Part shown: positions 25,429-34,474 of the stretch, piece by piece
How positions within the stretch are numbered: position 1 is the first letter of the stretch
Layout: each line of letters starts with the position of its first letter
DNA from: VAZQ01 sp036557705
GTDB taxonomy: Bacteria > Pseudomonadota > Alphaproteobacteria > Rhizobiales > Xanthobacteraceae
Assembly: GCA_036557705.1 (NCBI GenBank)
Contig: DATBHB010000117.1
Location: 17,849-81,848, forward strand
DNA length: 64,000 nucleotides
Direction of reading: 5' to 3'
Translations under genes and position numbers: made by a program
The notes under the pieces: generated by a model
Seen by the model: the letters and a program-made list of their open reading frames with translations, nothing else
Databases searched by the model: none
What the model was told of the DNA's origin: nothing

Positions 25429-26570
25429 GCGCCTCAAGCGAGCACGCGGTCGCGGCGGATTATTTATTCGACGGCGCGGTCGTTCGTCGCAATGCAGCCG
25501 TGGTAATTGAAGGCGCGCGCATCAAGGCGGTGCTGCCGCGAAACGAACTGCCGGTCTCCACGCCTGTTCGGACAATGCCGGCGAGCGCCTGGCTTGCCCC
25601 GGGATTTATCGATGTGCAGGTCAACGGCGGCGGCGACGTGCTGTTCAATGACTTGCCGACGCCTGAAGGAATTCGGACGATTGCCCGCGCGCATCGCAGA
25701 TTTGGCACCACTGCGCTCCTTCCGACGCTTATCAGCGACACGACGGAGAAGATGCGAGCGGCCCTTACGGCAGTTGAGCAAATGGTCGAGGTGGAACCGA
25801 GCATCGTCGGCATCCACATTGAAGGGCCGTTCCTGTCGCCGGAAAAACCGGGAGTTCATTCGCTGCGCTATATTCGCCGGCCCAACTCAGAGGATGCCGC
25901 CATGCTTGCCGCCGCGCGGCGCGGCGTCACCGTCGTCACGCTTGCACCCGAGCAGGTGCCGAGCGGATTCATTCGCCAGTTGACGGACGCCGGCGTGCGG
26001 GTGTGCCTTGGCCATTCCATGGCGAGTTACGCGCAGACGCGCGCCGCCATGGCCGAAGGAATGACCGGCTTCACGCATCTGTTCAACGCCATGCGGCCGC
26101 TTGCGGCGCGCGACGGCGGACCGATCGTGGCGGCGCTGGAATCGCCTGATTGCTGGTTCGGCATGATCGTCGACGGCGTGCATGTCGAGCCGGCGGTGCT
26201 TCGTCTTGCATTACGCGGTCTTGCCCGCCCGATGCTCGTGACTGACGCCATGCCGCCGCTCGGGGGAACGCGGTCGAGCTTTGCTCTTTATGGGGAGGAG
26301 ATTGCGGTCAAAGCTGGACGATGCCTGCGCCAGGACGGGACGCTCGCCGGCGCCGTGCTCGATATGGCGAGCGCGGTTCGCAACTGCGTCGCCCTTCTCG
26401 GAGTGCCGCTTGAAACCGCGTTGCGTTTTGCGTCCGCGCATCCGGCGAGCTTTCTCGGTGTCGATGGTTGGCTGGGGCAGCTTGCTCCCGGATACCGCGC
26501 CGACATGATTGCTCTGGAACCGGCCAGCGTGACTATATTGGCGACGTGGACGGCAGGAGAACCTCAATGA
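25425..26570 (+). CDS. nagA: N-acetylglucosamine-6-phosphate deacetylase
   Basis: The 381-residue enzyme deacetylates GlcNAc-6P to GlcN-6P. It shows 'APGFIDVQVNGGGDVLFND', 'GIHIEGPFLSPEKPGVH', 'CLGHSMASYAQT', 'TGFTHLFNAMRPL' and 'LVTDAMPPLG', with the metal and substrate residues in place. The first metal motif reads 'QVNGGG' where many family members have 'HxHG'; that is normal for NagA. It overlaps the SIS gene (ATGA) and also overlaps the transporter start by four bases, showing tight coupling. Confidence 0.95.
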   Translation: MSASSEHAVAADYLFDGAVVRRNAAVVIEGARIKAVLPRNELPVSTPVRTMPASAWLAPGFIDVQVNGGGDVLFNDLPTPEGIRTIARAHRRFGTTALLPTLISDTTEKMRAALTAVEQMVEVEPSIVGIHIEGPFLSPEKPGVHSLRYIRRPNSEDAAMLAAARRGVTVVTLAPEQVPSGFIRQLTDAGVRVCLGHSMASYAQTRAAMAEGMTGFTHLFNAMRPLAARDGGPIVAALESPDCWFGMIVDGVHVEPAVLRLALRGLARPMLVTDAMPPLGGTRSSFALYGEEIAVKAGRCLRQDGTLAGAVLDMASAVRNCVALLGVPLETALRFASAHPASFLGVDGWLGQLAPGYRADMIALEPASVTILATWTAGEPQ

Positions 26571-28693
26571 AAAAACTAAGCCTCGCAGTCGCGTGCGTCG
26601 GTTTGCTCTCGCTTATCCTTGGTGGAGCAACCCACGACATGGCCACCGCCGGCCTGGGAGCACTCGCGCTTGTCTGTGCCGTCACCACTTTTCGCTCCTA
26701 CTCGATTTCGAGCTTCCTGAAGATATTCGTCGGCATTTTTTCGACCGAGACCGTTGTGTTCGGTCTTGCGCTGCTGGCCGATCGCGCCGGGTTTTGGCCT
26801 GCGGGTTTTGCGGAATACCGTCTGCCGGAATCCCTGCCGCTGACGGTTGCGATTTTCTCAATCATCGTTTTTGCCGTGGCGCATTTCAGCACGGTGCGGC
26901 AGATCATGCGGATTGCCGACCGCTATTTCGAGAACGGCGAAACCGGCCGGGCGCGCGTCTGGCCGTTCCGCCCATTTAGCGCGCTGGAGCGGCACGTCGC
27001 CGTGGCGATGGTGGTCTTTCTCGTTCTCGTCAATCAGGCTGAGGTCGCCATCGTGGTGCGGCTGAATTTCTTCAACCGTGACTGGTTCGATGCCATTCAA
27101 AATCGTAACGCAGCGGTGTTCTGGGAACAGCTCCTGCTCGTTTTCACGCCGTATGCTTTCACCTACGTCGCAATGGCGGTGATCGAATTCTTCGTCCAGT
27201 CGATGCTGGTCGTGCGCTGGCGCACTTGGCTTACCGACCATTTCGTATCGCGATGGCTTATGAGCCACAATCATTACCGCATCAGTCTGATCGCCGGCCA
27301 AACCGACAACCCCGATCAACGCATTTCCGAAGATATCTTCCGTTTCATCAACGGCGGCTCCGACGGTTCCAATACGGCTTACGGACTCTACGACTTCTCT
27401 ATTCTACTGATCTCCACCGTCACTTCGCTGGTCTCGTTTTCCATCGTGCTGTGGACGCTCTCGGAGTCATTCACGCTGCCGGGCACTGACATCGTCTTTC
27501 CGGGTTTCCTGTTCTGGGTCGCCCTGCTCTATGCCGGATCGGGGACCCTCATCACGCATCTCATCGGACGCCCGTTGATCAGGCTCTATTTCGAGCGCCA
27601 GCACCGAGAAGCAGATTTCCGGTTCTCGCTTGCCCGTTTGCGCGAATATACCGAGCAGGTCGCGCTGCTGGGCGGAGAAGCCGCGGAGAAAAGCGTCCTT
27701 GGAGGACGTTTCGCTGCACTTATCGGCAACTATCTCGCGGTCATCTATCGGCGGATGCGCGTGACCGCCTTTACGGCGACATTCGGTCAGCTCTCGCCGA
27801 TCATTCCCTTCATCTTTACCGCGCCGTTCTATTTTGCCCGTAAGATAGAGCTTGGCGTAATGACGCAAACCGCCCAAGCTTTCGGGCAGGTGTCTACTTC
27901 GCTTACCTTCTTTGTCAATTATTATACCTACCTTGCCGGCTTCAAATCGGTGGTCGATCGTCTCAACTCGTTCGATGCAGCAATCGATGAGGCGCAGGCC
28001 CTCAGCGATGCCGGACCGAGCCGCGTTGCGAGTGCCGCTGGCGGAAATGCAATTGACCTCGACGACCTCGATCTCTTCCTTCCCGGCGGCAAGCGTGTCG
28101 TCGAGACAACGCATCTGAAGCTTGCCGGCGGCGAAAGCGTCGTGCTGTCGGGGCCCTCCGGATCCGGCAAATCAACGTTATTCCGTGCGATTTCGGGAAT
28201 TTGGCCCTATGGCCACGGCCGCATCCGGCGGCCCGAGGGCGTCGGCATCATGGTGGTGCCGCCGAAACCGTATTTCCCGATTGGAAGTCTGCGCGCTGCC
28301 GTTACCTATCCGGCGGTACCTGGGACCTACAAAGATGACGAGATTCGCGCCGCGCTTGTCGACGCGCACCTCGGGCACCTGGTCGAGCAACTCGATTCCG
28401 AGGACGCCTGGTCGCAGCGCCTCTCCAGCGGCGAGCAGCAGCGGCTGGCGCTGGCGCGAGCCTTGCTGATGCGGCCCACTTGGCTGTTCCTCGACGAATC
28501 GACCTCGGCCGTAGAGGAGAAGCTGGAGGCGGACCTCTACGCCGTATTGGCGCAACGGCTGCCTCATACGACGGTTGTGTCGATCGGGCATCGCTCGACA
28601 TTGGCCGCGCTGCACCGGCGCCACCTCGAAATGAGTCGCAAGGAAGATCACTTCACCTTGCGCGAGACTGCCGCGGCGGCCGCCGCGGAGTAA
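26567..28693 (+). CDS. SbmA/BacA-like ABC transporter with fused ATPase (YddA type)
   Basis: The 708-residue protein has about eight hydrophobic segments (residues 5-430) with the SbmA/BacA-type 'NFFNRDWFDAIQNRNAAVFW' and 'RISEDIFRF' motifs. An ABC ATPase domain follows: Walker A GPSGSGKST (529-537), signature LSSGEQQRLA (from 619), Walker B WLFLDES (639-645). SbmA/BacA proteins import peptides; YddA-type members add the ATPase. The start overlaps the nagA stop as ATGA, so it is part of the amino-sugar operon. Transport of a muropeptide or amino sugar is an inference. Confidence 0.9.
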   Translation: MKKLSLAVACVGLLSLILGGATHDMATAGLGALALVCAVTTFRSYSISSFLKIFVGIFSTETVVFGLALLADRAGFWPAGFAEYRLPESLPLTVAIFSIIVFAVAHFSTVRQIMRIADRYFENGETGRARVWPFRPFSALERHVAVAMVVFLVLVNQAEVAIVVRLNFFNRDWFDAIQNRNAAVFWEQLLLVFTPYAFTYVAMAVIEFFVQSMLVVRWRTWLTDHFVSRWLMSHNHYRISLIAGQTDNPDQRISEDIFRFINGGSDGSNTAYGLYDFSILLISTVTSLVSFSIVLWTLSESFTLPGTDIVFPGFLFWVALLYAGSGTLITHLIGRPLIRLYFERQHREADFRFSLARLREYTEQVALLGGEAAEKSVLGGRFAALIGNYLAVIYRRMRVTAFTATFGQLSPIIPFIFTAPFYFARKIELGVMTQTAQAFGQVSTSLTFFVNYYTYLAGFKSVVDRLNSFDAAIDEAQALSDAGPSRVASAAGGNAIDLDDLDLFLPGGKRVVETTHLKLAGGESVVLSGPSGSGKSTLFRAISGIWPYGHGRIRRPEGVGIMVVPPKPYFPIGSLRAAVTYPAVPGTYKDDEIRAALVDAHLGHLVEQLDSEDAWSQRLSSGEQQRLALARALLMRPTWLFLDESTSAVEEKLEADLYAVLAQRLPHTTVVSIGHRSTLAALHRRHLEMSRKEDHFTLRETAAAAAAE

Positions 28694-28714
28694 TTTCGCC
28701 GGTGGACTCCATCC

Positions 28715-29000
28715 CGTAGGGTGGGCAAAAGGCGCCCCCAATCCTTGAATGTAGCAAAGACGTCAGTGCGCGCCTTTGCCCACGCGGTGCGATTCGGAGA
28801 GGTGGACCGCGTGGCCAAAATCGCGGCGAGGCCATTCGTGTTGAAATGCAACGGACGCGATTTTGCCCACCCTACAAAACTGCGGTCTCATTATTGCCGT
28901 GCCCACGCGGTCGTGAGTCGTAGAAGCCGACAGCGTGGGCAAAATCGCGTCTGCGGTATCGCGTGTGGCGGGCTTGCGGACGCGATTTTGCCCACCCTAC
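28715..29000. repeat. GTAGGGTGGGCAAA palindromic repeats (family A, two fused copies)
   Basis: The first unit runs 28715-28875 (GTAGGGTGGGCAAAAGGCGC to CGATTTTGCCCACCCTAC). A second, partial unit runs to 29000 and ends GATTTTGCCCACCCTAC. Internal arms carry CGTGGGCAAAATCGCG. It fills nearly the whole 321-base convergent gap between the ABC transporter and the membrane protein. Confidence 0.85.
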
Positions 29001-29014
29001 AAACTGGAGTCTCA

Positions 29015-30640
29015 CTACTGCCGGTGCTGGCAGGCATGGATGCGCAGGAGCCGGCGCGTCTCGACCGGAACCGCGCGGTCAGCTTCTTCGTTCGCCGTCG
29101 CCGTTCGGCAGGTAAGCCAGAAATAATTACCCATCGGATCGATCACCAGCCGCGAAGGGGCAAAGCCGGGCGCAAGCAGCACCGAGAGATAAAGCGTCGT
29201 CGAATTCCAGGAGAGCCGGTTGAGCGTCGCGCCGATCCGATCCGCTGACACAAAGCGTGGGTCTCCAAGCTCCGGATCGGAAGCCGTGCCGGTCGCAAGC
29301 GCGCGGACCGCGGCCTTGTAGGAAGACCAGGCCTGCACAAATTTTGCCGTCTCGACCGCGTGCACCAGCAACACCAGAGCGAGTGCGGGAGCGGCGGCTC
29401 TAATCATGTTGCCTGCGGCAGCATGATTTTCTCCGAGTCGCGACCAGAGGGGAAGCTTTAGCGCTTTTTTTCCTCGGATCGGATCGTCGAGATTGGTGCA
29501 AACTGCTGCCGCGAGCGCGGTATGCTCCCTCTCCCCGGAGGGGAGAGGGTTGGGGTGAGGGGGTTCCGCCTTAACGAAGTAGCTCGCCATTATCGGCGCG
29601 AGTTCGCCGTCGGCCCAGAGCGCATGCACAGCGGCCACGGCGCCCAAAACGGGCGTTACAAGCAGAAGCACAGTGCGCAGGTAATATCTGTGGTCGGCGT
29701 GGAGCGCATGATCGAACCACATCCAATAGACGGCAAGCGCCAGCGCCACCAAGGTCGCGGCGTAGATATGGGCTCTTTCCGGAGCCAGCCGCAACAAAAC
29801 GACGAGTGCGATCCCGTAACCCACGAGTGCCCCGATGAGGAGCAGGAGCACGTTGCTTTCAAACATCGTAGGATCGAAGAAGGCCAGCGCCGACCTCATG
29901 AACACACCGGCGAAATAATCGTCGGGGGGGATTGCGAGCTTGACCAGCCCCCAGATCGCGATGCTGGCCAGAAGGGCGCCGGCGGCGCGGCCAAACCGAG
30001 CGTCGCGCCATCCACGGAGCGCCAGCGTGGCCATAATGGCGAGCGCGAGCACCACCGCGGCTTCATGCGTAAGCACGAGCGCAAGCAGCATCAGGAATAC
30101 CAGAGCCGTGCCCGCAATGCCGCCGCGGCCATAATGGCAGAGCGCGAGTGTGGGCCAGAACAGGGCATGCGCCATCCACATTTCTGTCGGGAAGCCGAAC
30201 ACCAGCGGGCAGAGGCAGGCGGTCGAAAGGCACGCATACAAGAAGATGATGCGCCCCTTCGAGCGGTCGGCTGCAAACGTCGCGAGGAGCCCGATGAGCG
30301 GTGCCGTGAAGAACAGCAATCCATAAAGGACGATTCCGCCTTCGGCATCCTTCGTCAGTCCAACAAAGGTCTCGGCGGGCAGGAGCGTGAAAAGAAACGT
30401 GAAAACGCGGCCTGAAATGTTGTGCCAATGGAATGCCCACGCATTTTCGGCGGCAACCGAGTAGGAAAACAGCGAACCGTCGCCGTACATCTGCAACTGG
30501 TAGCCAAGCCCGAGGACGATAAACAGCACCGCCCAGCAGAAGCCCGCCACAATGATGAGGCTGCGCAGCATGCGCGCCTCCGATCCCGCTGCGAGCACGC
30601 GTGGGATATTCTGCGAACGGACCTCTGCGTCGGCCGTCAT
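29015..30640 (-). CDS. Polytopic membrane protein with an in-frame repeat insertion
   Basis: The 541-residue protein has about ten hydrophobic helices, beginning 'LIIVAGFCWAVLFIVLGLGY', and a soluble tail. I do not recognise a characterised family. Around residues 360-375 it contains 'PPHPNPLPSGEREH', the translation of a CTCTCCCCGGAGGGGAGAG palindrome that is otherwise an intergenic repeat, so a repeat has been captured in frame. The ATG at 30640 is preferred; the longer frame to 30682 enters a family A repeat. Confidence 0.75.
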   Translation of the reverse strand: MTADAEVRSQNIPRVLAAGSEARMLRSLIIVAGFCWAVLFIVLGLGYQLQMYGDGSLFSYSVAAENAWAFHWHNISGRVFTFLFTLLPAETFVGLTKDAEGGIVLYGLLFFTAPLIGLLATFAADRSKGRIIFLYACLSTACLCPLVFGFPTEMWMAHALFWPTLALCHYGRGGIAGTALVFLMLLALVLTHEAAVVLALAIMATLALRGWRDARFGRAAGALLASIAIWGLVKLAIPPDDYFAGVFMRSALAFFDPTMFESNVLLLLIGALVGYGIALVVLLRLAPERAHIYAATLVALALAVYWMWFDHALHADHRYYLRTVLLLVTPVLGAVAAVHALWADGELAPIMASYFVKAEPPHPNPLPSGEREHTALAAAVCTNLDDPIRGKKALKLPLWSRLGENHAAAGNMIRAAAPALALVLLVHAVETAKFVQAWSSYKAAVRALATGTASDPELGDPRFVSADRIGATLNRLSWNSTTLYLSVLLAPGFAPSRLVIDPMGNYFWLTCRTATANEEADRAVPVETRRLLRIHACQHRQ

Positions 30641-30669
30641 GTTCGGTGTTCTGTCCGGGCTTCGGCTTC

Positions 30670-30828
30670 GTAGGGTGGGCAAAATCGCGTCCGCGGCATT
30701 TCAACACGAAAGACCCAGCCGATTTTGCCCACGCGGTCGGCCTCTTCGAATCGCACCGTGTGGGCAAAAGGCGCGCACGAGCTTGTTCGCTCCATTCAAG
30801 GTCTCGGGGCGCCTTTTGCCCATCCTAC
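30670..30828. repeat. GTAGGGTGGGCAAA palindromic repeat (family A, copy 5)
   Basis: It starts GTAGGGTGGGCAAAATCGCG and ends CGCCTTTTGCCCATCCTAC, with an internal CACGCGGTCGG arm. Its terminal CCTAC holds the TAG stop codon of the malic enzyme gene (minus strand, 30825-30827). Confidence 0.85.
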
Positions 30829-32522
30829 GAAGCTCTCTCTCCTCTGCGCCGATATGGCCGGTATACGGGGGTCCACATCTTGGCGGCAATCCGGCGATCG
30901 ATGGTCGCGTCGTCGTGGTCGCGGCAAAGCCCTTCATCGCGGGCTTGCCGCGCAACCGCCCGTGCGACGGCTACCGCGACCCGGCGCAGATCCTGGACCG
31001 GCGGAAGCAGATTGGCCGCGGGATCAAGCCGTACCGGCGAGAGATCGGCAAGCGCCCGGGCGGCGGCCTTGAACATGCCTTCGCTCACGCGGCGCGCACG
31101 CACGGCGATCACGCCGAGACCGACCCCCGGAAAGATGTAGGCGTTGTTGGGCTGATCGACCGTGAACGGCTTGCCGTTGCGCACGATCGGCGGAAAAGGG
31201 CTCCCGGTTCCGATGACGGCACGGCCGCCGGTCCAGGCGTCGAGGTCCTGCGGCGTCGCCTCGCTGCGCGAGACCGGATTGGACAGGGGGAAAATCACCG
31301 GCCGCGCGACGGCATCCGCCATCGCCCGCACGGTTCTTTCGCTGAAAATACCGGCCTGCCCGCTCACCCCGATGAGCACGGTCGGTCGCGCATTCATTAC
31401 CACGTCATGAAGCCCGATCCGGCCCGGATGTTCGAACTGCCAACCGGAGACCGCATCGGGGGGCTGTGCGAACGGCTGCTGAAAATCGAGAATCCCAGGC
31501 ATTCCCCGGACGATCAGACCGTCGCGATCGATGGCGAAGAACTGCCCTCTCGCATCCTTTTCTGATAATCCGTCGTCGACCATCTGGTGCAGAATGAGAG
31601 TGCCGATGCCGCGGCCAGCAGAGCCCGCGCCAACCAGCGCTATGCGCTGCTCGCGCAGCGGAACGCCCGTGACATGCACGGCCGCGAGCAGCGTGCCTGC
31701 GGCGACGGCGGCTGTGCCCTGGATGTCGTCGTTGAACGTGCAGAGCCGGTCGCGATAGCGCGCCAAAAGGGTACCGGCGTTGGCGCGAGCAAAATCCTCC
31801 CATTGCAGCAGCACCCGCGGCCAGCGCGCCTCGACCGCGGCCACGAAGATTTCGACGAAATCATCGTAATCGCGGTCACGGATGCGATCGTGCCGCCATC
31901 CGATATAGATCGGGTCGGCGATCCGTTCCGGGTTGTTCGTCCCGGTATCCAGCACGACCGGAAGCGTCGTTGCCGGGTGGAGCCCGGCACAGGCGGTGTA
32001 AAGCGCGAGCTTGCCGATGGGAATCCCCATGCCGCCGGCGCCCTGGTCGCCGAGGCCGAGGATGCGCTCGCCGTCGCTGACGACGATTGCCTCGATTTGG
32101 TCGAACCGCGGATGGGACAGAATCTGGCTGATCCGTTCGCGTTGCGGCCAACTCAGAAAAATGCCGCGTGGCCGCGCCCAGAACTGGCTGTAGCGCTGGC
32201 AGCCTTCGCCGACCGTCGGCGTGTAAACGATCGGCAGCATCTCGGCGAGGTGCTGCGTGATCAGGCCGTAGAACAGGGTCTCGTTGTTGTCCTGCAGTCC
32301 GCGGAGGAAAACGTAGCGCTCGAAATTCGTTCCCAGTCGCCGGAATGCCGCAAGCCGGCGGCTGATCTGGTCCTCCAGAGTGCCGATGTGCGGCGGCAGG
32401 AAGCCGTGCAGATGAAAAACGTCGCGCTCGCTTTCGGTGAACGCGGTTCCCTTGTTCAGGAGCGGATTGGAAAGGAGATCGGGGCCGAGGAGATCAACCT
32501 CGATGGGCGTGTCATCAGCCAT
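30825..32522 (-). CDS. NAD-dependent malic enzyme (oxaloacetate-decarboxylating)
   Basis: The 565-residue enzyme converts malate to pyruvate and CO2. It belongs to the long SfcA/MaeA type: 'LQDNNETLFYGLI', 'LPIVYTPTVGEGCQRYSQ', 'ERILGLGDQGAGGMGIPIGK', 'FNDDIQGTAAVAAGT', 'ALVGAGSAGRGIGTLI' and 'FPLSNPVSRSEATPQD'. The stop codon belongs to a family A repeat, so the last few residues (YRRRGERAS) were probably altered by the insertion. The frame is otherwise complete. Confidence 0.95.
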   Translation of the reverse strand: MADDTPIEVDLLGPDLLSNPLLNKGTAFTESERDVFHLHGFLPPHIGTLEDQISRRLAAFRRLGTNFERYVFLRGLQDNNETLFYGLITQHLAEMLPIVYTPTVGEGCQRYSQFWARPRGIFLSWPQRERISQILSHPRFDQIEAIVVSDGERILGLGDQGAGGMGIPIGKLALYTACAGLHPATTLPVVLDTGTNNPERIADPIYIGWRHDRIRDRDYDDFVEIFVAAVEARWPRVLLQWEDFARANAGTLLARYRDRLCTFNDDIQGTAAVAAGTLLAAVHVTGVPLREQRIALVGAGSAGRGIGTLILHQMVDDGLSEKDARGQFFAIDRDGLIVRGMPGILDFQQPFAQPPDAVSGWQFEHPGRIGLHDVVMNARPTVLIGVSGQAGIFSERTVRAMADAVARPVIFPLSNPVSRSEATPQDLDAWTGGRAVIGTGSPFPPIVRNGKPFTVDQPNNAYIFPGVGLGVIAVRARRVSEGMFKAAARALADLSPVRLDPAANLLPPVQDLRRVAVAVARAVARQARDEGLCRDHDDATIDRRIAAKMWTPVYRPYRRRGERAS

Positions 32523-32613
32523 GGATGGCCTGCGGCGACGGCATTAAAACAGGACGGCCTTCAATTACCACGCTACGCAAATCGGATGCGAAAACTCAAT
32601 GGCAGCTGCGCCC

Positions 32614-32651
32614 GAAAACAACAAAGGCCCCGCACCCGAAGGTGCGGGGCC
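32614..32651 (-). terminator. Rho-independent terminator of the small secreted protein gene at 32677
   Basis: A perfect 11-base stem GGCCCCGCACC with a 4-base loop (32626-32651), followed on the minus strand by TTTGTTGTTTTCG. Confidence 0.88.
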
Positions 32652-32676
32652 TGGCAAACTTGGCTGAAATCTCAAG

Positions 32677-32895
32677 CTAGCGCTTTTTGGCGGCGATCTT
32701 GGCGTTGCTATTGGTGGATCGCGCCGCCTGGGCGCCATGGCCCGACTTGCAAGGGGCCCAATAGCCAAACTCGCCGACCTGATGGACGTAACACTGATTA
32801 CCGTTTTGGCGCGGCCCGTAATAGTTATCCGCATGAGCGCTTGACATCGCGAAAACAAGCCCCGCTAGGGCGGCGGCGAGAGTGAGGTACCGCAT
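32677..32895 (-). CDS. Small secreted cysteine-containing protein (first of a tandem pair)
   Basis: The 72-residue precursor has a signal peptide ending 'AMSSAHAD' and a mature part 'NYYGPRQNGNQCYVHQVG', then 'GYWAPCK' and a basic tail. Two cysteines could form one disulfide. The ATG at 32895 has a clear AAGGAGAAGGA ribosome site; the longer frame to 32949 does not. It is about half identical to the protein at 33170-33394, each with its own terminator. Confidence 0.82.
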   Translation of the reverse strand: MRYLTLAAALAGLVFAMSSAHADNYYGPRQNGNQCYVHQVGEFGYWAPCKSGHGAQAARSTNSNAKIAAKKR

Positions 32896-33106
32896 TTCCT
32901 TCTCCTTGTGCGTAGTCGGTGGGCTTCGATCCGGAAGCGAAGACCTCAAATCACACGAGGAATACGCGTAAAAGGCAAGAGAATTTATTTCGTGTTTACC
33001 GGCAGTTTACGCGACTTTCGCTTGCGTTTGTTTAACAAAATAAAAATCAAAAAAAGTTATATAGTATTTACGCTGGTTATATCGTTTCTATACGGGGCGG
33101 CCAGCC

Positions 33107-33145
33107 AAAAAGAAACAGGCCCCGCGCTGATCCCAGCGCGGGGCC
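33107..33145 (-). terminator. Rho-independent terminator of the small secreted protein gene at 33170
   Basis: A perfect 12-base stem GGCCCCGCGCTG with a 4-base loop (33118-33145), followed on the minus strand by TGTTTCTTTTT. Confidence 0.88.
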
Positions 33146-33169
33146 ACCAACCGGACAGGAAGATCCGAT

Positions 33170-33394
33170 CTATCTCCTGCGGGTGCCAGTGTTATTCGCG
33201 GTCGCCGGAGCGCTGGTGCGGGCCGCGCTCTGCTCAGGCTTCTTGCAAGGCCCCCAATAGCCGAGCGAATTGCCGTTCTGGTGAACGAAGCACTTATTGC
33301 CTTGCTGCCGCGGGCCGTAATTGGAATCCGCATAGGCGGTGCTGGCCAAAGCCAGAGCTGCGAGGGTTGCGGCGGCGAGAGTGAGATGACGCAT
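33170..33394 (-). CDS. Small secreted cysteine-containing protein (second of a tandem pair)
   Basis: The 74-residue precursor has a signal peptide ending 'LALASTAYAD' and a mature part 'SNYGPRQQGNKCFVHQNG', then 'GYWGPCKKPEQSA'. It shares the YGPRQxGNxCxVHQ and GYWxPCK pattern with 32677-32895, and its upstream sequence matches that of the other gene (CACACGAG, GTAAAA, GCAAG, ATTTAT). Function unknown; a periplasmic or secreted role is likely. Confidence 0.82.
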   Translation of the reverse strand: MRHLTLAAATLAALALASTAYADSNYGPRQQGNKCFVHQNGNSLGYWGPCKKPEQSAARTSAPATANNTGTRRR

Positions 33395-33857
33395 TCGTAT
33401 CCTCCTTGACTGTCGATGAGGCCTCGATCAGGAGATCAAGCCAAGCCCCCATGACACACGAGCGGCCGGTAAAAAGCAAGGATATTTATGCGCCGTTTAT
33501 AATATTTTCACGCCAGTATTATTCCCCTCGACGGTTGAATACTGGCGGTCGTTTCGGGCTGCTGGATCGTGAAATCGACTCGACACATGCAAGTAGTTGA
33601 TTTGGTGAATAGATTTTTGTGCGCCCAAAAGTAGCGTTCGGCGATAGAATCGGGCGGTCCTGTGGCCTGCCTCGTCCGGGCCCATCTGTTTCCAGCGGAT
33701 TTGGCGGCATCAAAAAGCGTTTCGCGCCGGAAAAATGAGAAATTTACGCGGTTTTTGCAGCGTTCGGGATATGCAGACCAGAGCCGGTCCTTGACCCCGG
33801 TCCGGTGCGGTGGAAGTGAACGCGCGTTCCATTCAGCCATTTCAGGAGAAGGAGAAC
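33395..33857. other. AT-richer gene-free stretch
   Basis: This 463-base region holds no convincing gene; the possible frames have no family features. The left part (33451-33500) contains the upstream block shared with the other small secreted gene (CACACGAG, GTAAAA, GCAAGGATATTTATG). The stretch is visibly richer in A and T than its surroundings, as is 32940-33110. Confidence 0.5.
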
Positions 33858-34256
33858 ATGCGTCGCAAGCCATGCCTGACCACCGAAGACGTTATCAAGA
33901 TGGTCGCCGCCAGCAAGGAATACAGCGCCAAGATCAAGCGCGAGCCGACGATCGCGGTGGTGGATGCCGGGGGTCACCTCCTCTACCTGGAGCGGCCCGA
34001 TCGCAACGGCGCCAACACGGTCAAGATGGCGACGCTCAAGGCCCGCACCGCGGCATTGCGGGGCCGGCCGAGTTCTGCCTTTGCGACGCGCGTGAAGGAG
34101 CGGCCGGGCTTCCTCATGGTTCCGAACTGCCTCGGCGTGCCTGGCGGCATTCCGGTCGTTTTCGAGGACGAATGCATCGGCGGCTTCGGCGTTTCCGGGA
34201 TCGACCATGACGACGAGCCGGTCGCAAAGGCCGGCGCCGAAGCATTCGTTGGCTGA
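33858..34256 (+). CDS. GlcG/HbpS-like protein (heme-binding fold family)
   Basis: The 132-residue protein shows 'LTTEDVIKMVAASKEYSAK', 'TIAVVDAGGHLLYLERPDRN', and 'LGVPGGIPVVFEDECIGGFG', with a glycine-rich 'VSGIDHDDEPVAKAGAEA' end. This is the GlcG/HbpS group; some members bind heme or corrinoid, others are accessory to catabolic operons. The ATG at 33858 follows AGGAGAAGGAGAAC. The role here is unknown. Confidence 0.87.
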   Translation: MRRKPCLTTEDVIKMVAASKEYSAKIKREPTIAVVDAGGHLLYLERPDRNGANTVKMATLKARTAALRGRPSSAFATRVKERPGFLMVPNCLGVPGGIPVVFEDECIGGFGVSGIDHDDEPVAKAGAEAFVG

Positions 34257-34294
34257 GAGTTCGGGTAGCAGCTGAAGCTAGCGTGAAGACTTCG

Positions 34295-34454
34295 TAGGTG
34301 GGCAAAATCGCGTTCACCGTCCTATCCGCAGGTAGATATGCGAACGAGGATTTTGCCCGCGCGGTGGATGCCCGCGATTTGGGACCGCGTGGGCAAACGC
34401 GCGCAACAGCCGCGCGTGGCGCGAGCCTTCGGGCGGCGCGTTTGCCCGCCCTAC
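34295..34454. repeat. GTAGGGTGGGCAAA palindromic repeat (family A, copy 6)
   Basis: It starts GTAGGTGGGCAAAATCGCG (one G shorter than the consensus) and ends GCGCGTTTGCCCGCCCTAC, with a CCGCGTGGGCAAACGCGC arm inside. It lies in the convergent gap between the GlcG-like and helicase genes. Confidence 0.82.
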
Positions 34455-34474
34455 GAAGTTCCGACGCAGTGAAA

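Noticed and set aside
31587..32885. A 432-residue open frame opposite malic enzyme
   Set aside because: Antisense shadow of a well-conserved enzyme; the translation is arginine-rich and unlike any family.
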